Assembly: GCA_014534415.1 (NCBI GenBank)
Contig: JACVRM010000022.1
Coordinates: 1 to 20,374 of the forward strand
Direction: 5' to 3'
Length of the DNA stretch: 20,374 nt
From: Thermoleophilia bacterium
GTDB taxonomy: Bacteria > Actinomycetota > Thermoleophilia > Gaiellales > Gaiellaceae
Shown here: positions 7,256-12,347 of the stretch, one piece after another
How positions within the stretch are numbered: position 1 is the first letter of the stretch
How the letters are laid out: the number at the start of each line of letters is the position of its first letter
Made by a program: the position numbers and the translations under genes
Notes under the pieces: model-generated
The model's database searches: none
Seen by the model: only the letters and a program-made list of their open reading frames with translations
What the model was told of the DNA's origin: nothing

Positions 7256-7286
7256 GGGCCGGAGGAGCATATCGCCCCTCCGGCCC
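7256..7286 (-). terminator. Stem-loop between cupredoxin-like gene and superoxide dismutase
   Basis: GGGCCGGAGG (7256-7265) pairs perfectly with CCTCCGGCCC (7277-7286) around an 11-base loop. It lies just after the stop of the upstream minus-strand gene. No T-tract follows on the minus strand, so it could be a factor-assisted terminator, an attenuator or a 3'-end stabiliser. Confidence 0.5.
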
Positions 7287-7296
7287 CGAGCCTTCG

Positions 7297-8166
7297 CTAG
7301 CGGCGGCGAAAGAGCAGCGTGTTGCTCGTGGAAGAGAGGTAGCCGACGCCCGCCTGGTTCACGGTCATGAACAGCCGGAGGCGCGAGAGGCCACGCGGCA
7401 CCCTCACCTTGAAGCGCTGCGCCGTGGCCGTCCCGAACACGACCTTGCGCAGGTTGACCCACTGCCCGAGCGCCGAGCGGCGCTGCACGTACACCCACCG
7501 GTTCTTGAACGAGCGCGCCGCGTCGACGCGGGCGACGAACCAGGCGCCGACCCGCTTGAGCGTCAGCTTCGGCTGGACGGCGACCGTCACCTCGGCGCTC
7601 TTCAGGTTCTTCCACTGCGCCATGTACGAGGACAGGAGCTCCGGCTGGACCGGGTAGCTCCACACGCCCTGGTCTCCCGTCAGGACGACAGCGAGCTGCA
7701 CGAACGAGACCTCGCCGTACTTGCGCCCGTAGACGACGACCTGCTCGCCGGCTTTGCCGTCCGAGATGCGGCCGCCGAGAGCCACCTGGTTGCCGTAGAC
7801 GATGATCGGGGCCGCCGCGGCGATCGACACCGACGGGGGCGGGCCTTGCACGACCACCCTGCCGGTCCGGGAGGGATGCAGCGCATCGCGGTACCGGTAG
7901 GTACCGGCCACGTCGAACCTGCGAGTGTAGGTCTGGCCGGGCCTGAGTACCGGCGAGGCGAAATGACCACCCGTGGCGACGACCTGGTGGTTGACGTCGT
8001 CGGCGTTTCTCCACCTGACGCTGTCGCCGGTGTTGATCGTGACCGTCGCTGGCACGAACCCGGTCGAGCGGATCGTCACCGTCACGGTCTTCGTCGGGGC
8101 CGCGTACGCGACCGCTGCGATCGTGAGCACTCCGACGACGGCGAAGAGGAGATGCAGTCTGCGCAT
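7297..8166 (-). CDS. Exported cupredoxin-like protein with degenerate type 1 copper site
   Basis: The 289-residue product begins with a clear signal peptide (MRRLHLLFAVVGVLTIAAVAYA, cut near residue 22). A plastocyanin/amicyanin-like domain follows at about 26-108 and a beta-rich C-terminal half with no recognised family. In the cupredoxin part the first ligand H60 is present (DVNHQVV), and the last loop reads GTYRYRDALHPSRTGRVVV. There the usual Cys is D94 and the usual Met is R100, with H97 kept. It is thus unlikely to form a blue copper centre; a type 2 site or a purely structural role is possible. The start at 8166 is supported by AGGGGGT (8179-8173) and the signal peptide. It lies upstream of the superoxide dismutase and divergent from the SDR gene. 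Confidence 0.8.
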   Translation of the reverse strand: MRRLHLLFAVVGVLTIAAVAYAAPTKTVTVTIRSTGFVPATVTINTGDSVRWRNADDVNHQVVATGGHFASPVLRPGQTYTRRFDVAGTYRYRDALHPSRTGRVVVQGPPPSVSIAAAAPIIVYGNQVALGGRISDGKAGEQVVVYGRKYGEVSFVQLAVVLTGDQGVWSYPVQPELLSSYMAQWKNLKSAEVTVAVQPKLTLKRVGAWFVARVDAARSFKNRWVYVQRRSALGQWVNLRKVVFGTATAQRFKVRVPRGLSRLRLFMTVNQAGVGYLSSTSNTLLFRRR

Positions 8167-8296
8167 TCTGGGACCCCCTGGCGGCTTGGTGTGTGTCTGC
8201 GTTGTCACCCGTTCAGCCGACTGCGGAACGTCCTCGTTCGAGGGATTTGCAGAACCTTTACGCCGCCCAAATGCAGGCAAAAACGCCGGCGGCGCC

Positions 8297-8302
8297 TAGA
8301 CT
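8297..8302 (+). promoter_or_regulatory. Possible -10 box for a leaderless SDR transcript
   Basis: TAGACT ends 7 bases before the GTG start at 8310, the spacing expected if transcription starts at the first codon. No Shine-Dalgarno precedes this GTG. No convincing -35 hexamer is seen. Leaderless mRNAs are common in actinobacteria. Confidence 0.35.
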
Positions 8303-8309
8303 CTCGCGC

Positions 8310-8969
8310 GTGCGAGCGCTCGTCACGGGTGGTACGGGCCGCGTGGGATCGGCCATTGCGGCGCGGCTGCGCGAGGTCGGCTGGTCGGTCGTCGCGGCCG
8401 GACGCGCCGACGGCGATCTCGGCGTGGCCGCGACGGCCCACGCCCTCGTCGAGCGCGCCGCCGACGAGCTCGGCGGCCTCGATCTCGTCGTCAACGCGGC
8501 CTCGGACGGATTCGAGCCGCGCGCGGTCGAGGACATCTCGGAAGCCGACTGGGAACGCGCCCTGGGCGCCACGACGAAGGGCAGCTTCTTCGTGACGCAG
8601 GCCGCGGCGCCGCACCTCAGAGCCGCGCGCGGGCTGGTCGTGATGATCGAGGATGTCGCGGCGTACCAGCCGTGGCCGTCGTTCGCGCCCCACTGCGCGG
8701 CCAAAGCGGCGCAAGCGATGCTGACGCGGGTGCTCGCGCGTGCGCTAGCTCCTGAAGTCCGCGTCTGCGGTGTCGCGCCGGGGCCGGTGGCGGTCCCGGC
8801 GGAACAGGAGGAGCGCCGAGCGGCCGAGACGTTGCTCGGCCGCGTTGGCGCTCCCGAGGATGTCGCCGAGGCCGTCCTCTACCTGGCGGGAGCGGAGTTC
8901 GTGACCGGCGCTTCGCTGCTTGTCGACGGCGGTCGCCTGCTCCAAACCACGCGGCTCGGCGAGGCGTAG
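8310..8969 (+). CDS. Pteridine-reductase-like short-chain dehydrogenase (altered catalytic Tyr)
   Basis: This is an NAD(P)-binding SDR of 219 residues. The cofactor loop reads TGGTGRVG (6-13), the TGxxxRxG form typical of pteridine reductases (PTR1, FolM) and not the common TGxxxGxG. The usual catalytic Ser is D115, as in PTR1 (Asp181), and 13 residues on, where Tyr is expected, the sequence has H128 in PHCAAKAA; K132 is kept. Downstream, LAPEVRVCGVAPGPVAVP also resembles FolM/PTR proteins. I infer a pterin- or folate-related reductase, or a relative with changed chemistry. The GTG start at 8310 begins exactly at the first beta strand (VRALVTGG); longer starts at 8193 or 8271 are less likely. 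The ECF sigma gene follows after 9 bp, probably co-transcribed. Confidence 0.82.
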   Translation: MRALVTGGTGRVGSAIAARLREVGWSVVAAGRADGDLGVAATAHALVERAADELGGLDLVVNAASDGFEPRAVEDISEADWERALGATTKGSFFVTQAAAPHLRAARGLVVMIEDVAAYQPWPSFAPHCAAKAAQAMLTRVLARALAPEVRVCGVAPGPVAVPAEQEERRAAETLLGRVGAPEDVAEAVLYLAGAEFVTGASLLVDGGRLLQTTRLGEA

Positions 8970-8978
8970 AAAGATGCG

Positions 8979-9572
8979 ATGGCGCTCGCGCTTGTCCTCG
9001 ACCTGCCGCACCGTACGGTGAGGCCTGCCCGCACCCCCGAGCCGGACGACGCCGAGCTGCTCGAGCGGGCCGGAGACGGCGACGGCGAGGCGTTCGAGCT
9101 CCTCTATCAGCGGTATTCGCGTTCGGTGTTCGGGCTCGCGCTACGCCGGCTGGGCGACCGCGAGCGCGCCGAGGAGGCGGTTCAGGAGACGTTCGCCGCG
9201 GTCTGGCGCTCGGCGCACACGTTCGACCGGGCGCGCGGCACGGGCGGCAGCTGGCTGTTCGCGGTGGCGCGAAACGCCGTCGCCGACCGCGGCCGGCGCC
9301 GGCACGAGCCGCTCGCAGAACCGGCCGACGAGCCGTCCCCGGACGCCGGGCCGGCCGAGCGTGCCGAGTCGAGCTGGCTGGCCTGGCGCGTCCACCGAGC
9401 GCTCGCCGAGCTGCCCGAGCACGAGCGCCCGCTCGTCGAACTCGCGTACTGGGGCGGCATGTCGCAGAGCGAGATCGCCGACTTCCTCGGCATTCCGCTC
9501 GGGACGGTCAAGACGCGGACGCGAAGCGCCCTGGCGCGCCTCGCCGATGCGCTGGAGGGCGAGCTGCCGTGA
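8979..9572 (+). CDS. ECF-type RNA polymerase sigma factor (SigK-like)
   Basis: This 197-residue sigma factor redirects RNA polymerase to stress or envelope genes. Region 2 is at about 38-105 (FELLYQRYSRSVFGLALR, AEEAVQETFAAVWRSAHTFD, GSWLFAVARNAVAD). A Pro/Glu-rich linker follows, then region 4 at about 137-192 (LAELPEHERPLVELAYWGGM, SQSEIADFLGIPLGTVKTR). The layout and the partner gene match SigK/SigL-type ECF factors held by RskA-type anti-sigma proteins. It overlaps the anti-sigma gene by 4 bases (GTGA, 9569-9572), indicating translational coupling and equal production. It follows the SDR gene by 9 bp, so the SDR may be part of the regulon or operon. Confidence 0.93.
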   Translation: MALALVLDLPHRTVRPARTPEPDDAELLERAGDGDGEAFELLYQRYSRSVFGLALRRLGDRERAEEAVQETFAAVWRSAHTFDRARGTGGSWLFAVARNAVADRGRRRHEPLAEPADEPSPDAGPAERAESSWLAWRVHRALAELPEHERPLVELAYWGGMSQSEIADFLGIPLGTVKTRTRSALARLADALEGELP

Positions 9573-10198
9573 GCCGTGGGCCCGACTTCGACGAGCTGGT
9601 CGAAGGGCTTCCCGCCGACGAGCGCGAGCGGCTGCGGCGCGTGCACGACGTCCTGCTGGCAGTCGGTCCGCCCCCCGAGCTGCCGCCGGGGCTCGAGGAG
9701 GCGCCTGGGCTGCCGCGCCACCGCGAGCGTGCGCCGATGTTGACGACGCTGCCGCGCCGCCGGCTGGCGGCGATCGCCACAGGTGCGCTTGGGATCGCGG
9801 CCGGCGCCTTCGGGCTCGGCTACCTGCTGGGCGCCGACGACGATGCCGGTGTGCGGCGCGAGGCAGTGGCGATCTTCACGCTTCCGATGAAGGCGACCGA
9901 GGTCCAGCCGCGGGCCGTGGGCGTGCTGCGGGTCGGCAAGAAGGAAGAGGGCGGCAACATCCCGCTCGTCCTGACGGTCAGCGGGCTACGCGACCTGGGC
10001 AGGGACGGCCACTACGAGCTCTGGCTGACGCGCAAGGGGAAGCGGGTCGTCTCCTGCGGCTCGTTCGTGGCCACGGACCGAGACTTCGTCGTGCGGCTGA
10101 ACGCCCCGTACACGCTCGAGGAGTTCGCCGGCTGGGTGATCGTCGAGGACCTCGACCGGCGCGAGCGTGACCCGGTCGTCCTGACGACCGAGGCCTAG
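9569..10198 (+). CDS. Membrane anti-sigma factor, RskA-like
   Basis: The 209-residue partner of the preceding ECF sigma factor. A charged N-terminal cytoplasmic part (1-62, EGLPADERERLRRVHDVLLAV) should hold the sigma factor. One membrane helix lies at about 64-88 (LAAIATGALGIAAGAFGLGY). The outer domain resembles the RskA C-terminal domain (LTVSGLRDLGRDGHYELWLT, then a GSF turn and a WVIVEDL strand). I see no HxxxCxxC zinc motif in the N-terminal part, so it is not a ZAS-type anti-sigma. Release presumably needs regulated proteolysis. It starts with GTG at 9569 inside the sigma stop. Its TAG stop (10196-10198) shares the palindrome CTAG with the stop codon of the convergent thyX. Confidence 0.85.
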   Translation: MSRGPDFDELVEGLPADERERLRRVHDVLLAVGPPPELPPGLEEAPGLPRHRERAPMLTTLPRRRLAAIATGALGIAAGAFGLGYLLGADDDAGVRREAVAIFTLPMKATEVQPRAVGVLRVGKKEEGGNIPLVLTVSGLRDLGRDGHYELWLTRKGKRVVSCGSFVATDRDFVVRLNAPYTLEEFAGWVIVEDLDRRERDPVVLTTEA

Positions 10199-11658
10199 GG
10201 TCCGATGCGACCGTTCGCGACGAACGCGTCGTGCGTCGCCGGCATGACGCGCTCGAGGAAGGATTCCGCCGCAGCCGCGTACTGGCGAATCTCGTATTGC
10301 GCGTCGTCGTGGTTTCGCAGCGAGCAGAAGTGCATCAGGCTGCGCGGGTTGCAGCTCCAGAAGTACTTCGTGTACGTCGAGAGCGGCAGCACGGTGCGTG
10401 CGACCTCCTTCGCGACCCCGCGCTCGAGCATTCGCTCGTAGGCCTGAAACGCACGGGTCGCGTTCTCCTCGATCTCGCGCCGCGCGGCCTCGCGCGTCGA
10501 GTCGTCGACGGGCTCGAACGTGTACGCGCCCGGCTTGCCGACCTGCGTCCGGACGAAGTCGGGGACGTAGAACTCGGGCTCCATCTTCGAATAGCGCCCG
10601 CTCCACTCGTTGTAGCTGTTGTGGACGACGAGCCCGTCCGCCACGAAGTTGTGGTGCGGACCTTCCATCTCGATGTCATAGGTCTCCTCCTCGGAGACCC
10701 GCCGGGGCGACGCCATGAGGCGGACGTACTTGCTACCCGCCGTCTTGTTGTCCCGGCGCGCGTAACCTTGCTCGAGGTTCGTCTTCTTGCGATGGCAGCT
10801 CGTGCAGACGGCGGCGAGGTTGCTCGTGTCGAGCGCTCGCTTGAGATCGACGACGACCGGAACGACGTGATCGAGAACGAGTTCTGCGCGCGGAGCGCGT
10901 TTGCCGCAAACCGTGCATTCGTCGACCGGCCGGATTCGGGAAGCACGCTGCATCGACGTCCAGACGCCGATTCCCCTCCGCAGCGAGGGCGGAAGGTGTT
11001 CTCCGCTTTGCGTCGCACGGATGCCGCATACGGCGACGAAATCGCCACGACGAAGGTCACCGGCGCGTGCCCACCCCTCCGCAGTCAGCACGCGGTGGTC
11101 GGCCGAGCAGCGGAGCCGAGTCGTTTCCGTGCGCAGCTCGAAGATCTCCTTCACCCCTGACCGAAAGACATCGCTCATCCGACCCAGCTCGAAGAGCTGC
11201 GTCTCCTCGTTCAGAACGCGGGCCGACAGTCGACGGCACGACGGCAACAGGCGCGTGCGGCCGAGCTTGTCGCGCACACCTTCGTGCCAGTTAGTGAAGA
11301 TCTCGCCAAGGGAGCGGCGGCGGAGCAGCCGTCCAGCTCGTGGCGCAATCGTCTCGAGCCAAATCTGGGCGCTCGCCGGGAGACAATGTCCCGCTCTGTG
11401 ACGATGGTGCTCGCGCACGACGAAGAGCGGCGCCTTCACGATGAACCGGAAGTAGCCGTGCTCGAACGGCGAGCCGTGCCGGTTTCGCATCAGGAAACCG
11501 ATCAAACCGGCGTCGCGTTCGGTCAGCTCGTCGGAGGCCTGGTTGAACGACACGCGCGCGCCGTTGACGACGGCCAGATCCGAGGCGAGCGACGCGTCGA
11601 GCGCAAGAAACCCGTGGTCGAGGACGGGGACGACGTTCTCCGCTAGGACCTCCGGCAT
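10195..11658 (-). CDS. thyX: Flavin-dependent thymidylate synthase ThyX, interrupted by an intein
   Basis: ThyX makes dTMP from dUMP with methylene-tetrahydrofolate, FAD and NADPH, releasing tetrahydrofolate. The 487-residue precursor contains N-extein 1-91, an intein 92-347 and C-extein 348-487. Removing the intein gives a 231-residue protein, normal for ThyX. Joined across the splice point, the ThyX signature RHRxxSxNExSxRY is restored as RHRAGH + SYNEWSGRY. Further family motifs are GSPFEHGYFRFIVKAPLFV before the intein and LPLSTYTKYFW, NPRSLMHFCSLRNHDDAQYEIRQYA after it. Without splicing the enzyme would be inactive. The ATG at 11658 overlaps the divergent DUF72 ATG in a shared CATG; a GTG 42 bases further upstream is an alternative. 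The stop overlaps the anti-sigma stop in a shared CTAG. Confidence 0.93.
   Translation of the reverse strand: MPEVLAENVVPVLDHGFLALDASLASDLAVVNGARVSFNQASDELTERDAGLIGFLMRNRHGSPFEHGYFRFIVKAPLFVVREHHRHRAGHCLPASAQIWLETIAPRAGRLLRRRSLGEIFTNWHEGVRDKLGRTRLLPSCRRLSARVLNEETQLFELGRMSDVFRSGVKEIFELRTETTRLRCSADHRVLTAEGWARAGDLRRGDFVAVCGIRATQSGEHLPPSLRRGIGVWTSMQRASRIRPVDECTVCGKRAPRAELVLDHVVPVVVDLKRALDTSNLAAVCTSCHRKKTNLEQGYARRDNKTAGSKYVRLMASPRRVSEEETYDIEMEGPHHNFVADGLVVHNSYNEWSGRYSKMEPEFYVPDFVRTQVGKPGAYTFEPVDDSTREAARREIEENATRAFQAYERMLERGVAKEVARTVLPLSTYTKYFWSCNPRSLMHFCSLRNHDDAQYEIRQYAAAAESFLERVMPATHDAFVANGRIGP
10618..11385 (-). mobile_element. Intein with HNH homing endonuclease inside ThyX
   Basis: This is a 256-residue in-frame protein intron. 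The N-terminal splice residue is Cys92 (block A CLPASAQIW). Block B is TRLRCSADHRVLTAEGW, with the conserved His, followed by ARAGDLRRGDFV. Block F is YDIEMEGPHHNFVADGLVVHN, which I give only by its ends here: it starts YDIE and ends VVHN, giving penultimate His346 and Asn347. The +1 extein residue is Ser. Between the splicing blocks lies an HNH nuclease with CTVCGK (C248, C251), LVLDHVVP (H264), N280 and CTSCHRKK (C285, C288, H289). All residues needed for splicing and for the nuclease metal site appear intact, so both activities are plausible. It sits between His and Ser of the ThyX signature, a conserved site typical of homing elements. Confidence 0.93.
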
Positions 11659-12319
11659 GACGGCCACGCAGCCGAGTGTAGAGCGCCTGCATGTCGGCAC
11701 GTCCGGCTGGGCGTACCCGTCGTGGAAGCCCGGCTTCTACCCGGCCGGAACGGACTCGCGCGACTTCCTGCGCTTCTACTCGGAGCGCTTCGACACGGTC
11801 GAGCTGAACACGACCGGCTACCGTCTCCCGGCCGAGGAGCAATTCCGGCGCTGGGCGGACGCGGTGCCGGCGGGCTTCACCTTCGCGCCGAAGCTGCCCG
11901 GGCACCGGCCCCAGATTCTCGCCGAGTTCGGTGAGCGGGTCTCGGCGCTCGGCGACCGCCTCGGCCCGGTGCGCGTCGCGCTCACGAGCGTGCGCGACGA
12001 CGGCCTGCTGGTGCTCGTGCTCGGCTCGCTCCCGCCCGGTCTGAGACTCGCGTTCGATGTCGCGCATCCATCCTGGGACGGCGTCGAGCCGCTTCTCGCA
12101 GAGGCGGGCGCCGTGCGCGTCAACGACCTCGGCGGCGACGCGCCGTTCCGTTACGTCCGACTGCGCGAGCCGCCCTACGACGACGCCGCGCTCGCCGAAT
12201 GGGCCGAGCGGCTCCGGACGCACCTCGACGCCGGCTCCGAGGTGTTCGTCTATGTCCGCCACGAGAACGAGCCGAACGCGCCGCGGTATGCCGCCCGCCT
12301 GCGCGAGTTCGTGGGCTGA
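11657..12319 (+). CDS. DUF72 (YecE-like) family protein
   Basis: The 220-residue product opens with the hallmark HVGTSGWAYPSWKPGFYP, followed by FLRFYSERFDTVELNTTGYR and AGFTFAPKLP, the TIM-barrel-like DUF72 pattern. Later come LRLAFDVAHPSW and EVFVYVRHENEPNAP. The biochemical function of the family is not established as far as I know. It is slightly shorter than typical members. The ATG at 11657 overlaps the start codon of divergent thyX in the sequence CATG, so neither gene has a private 5' leader. It converges with the FtsX-type permease gene, 28 bp apart. Confidence 0.85.
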   Translation: MTATQPSVERLHVGTSGWAYPSWKPGFYPAGTDSRDFLRFYSERFDTVELNTTGYRLPAEEQFRRWADAVPAGFTFAPKLPGHRPQILAEFGERVSALGDRLGPVRVALTSVRDDGLLVLVLGSLPPGLRLAFDVAHPSWDGVEPLLAEAGAVRVNDLGGDAPFRYVRLREPPYDDAALAEWAERLRTHLDAGSEVFVYVRHENEPNAPRYAARLREFVG

Positions 12320-12347
12320 CCCCGTCGGGCGCGGGTCGACTCGTCGA

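Noticed and set aside
6625..8595. Open frame of over 650 codons on the plus strand
   Set aside because: It runs antisense through the superoxide dismutase and cupredoxin genes, is Arg/Asp/Val-rich with no domain, and reflects GC-driven codon bias of the real genes.
10195..11658. thyX as a frameshifted pseudogene or two genes
   Set aside because: The frame is continuous and the insert has complete intein splicing motifs; the flanks join into an intact ThyX signature.
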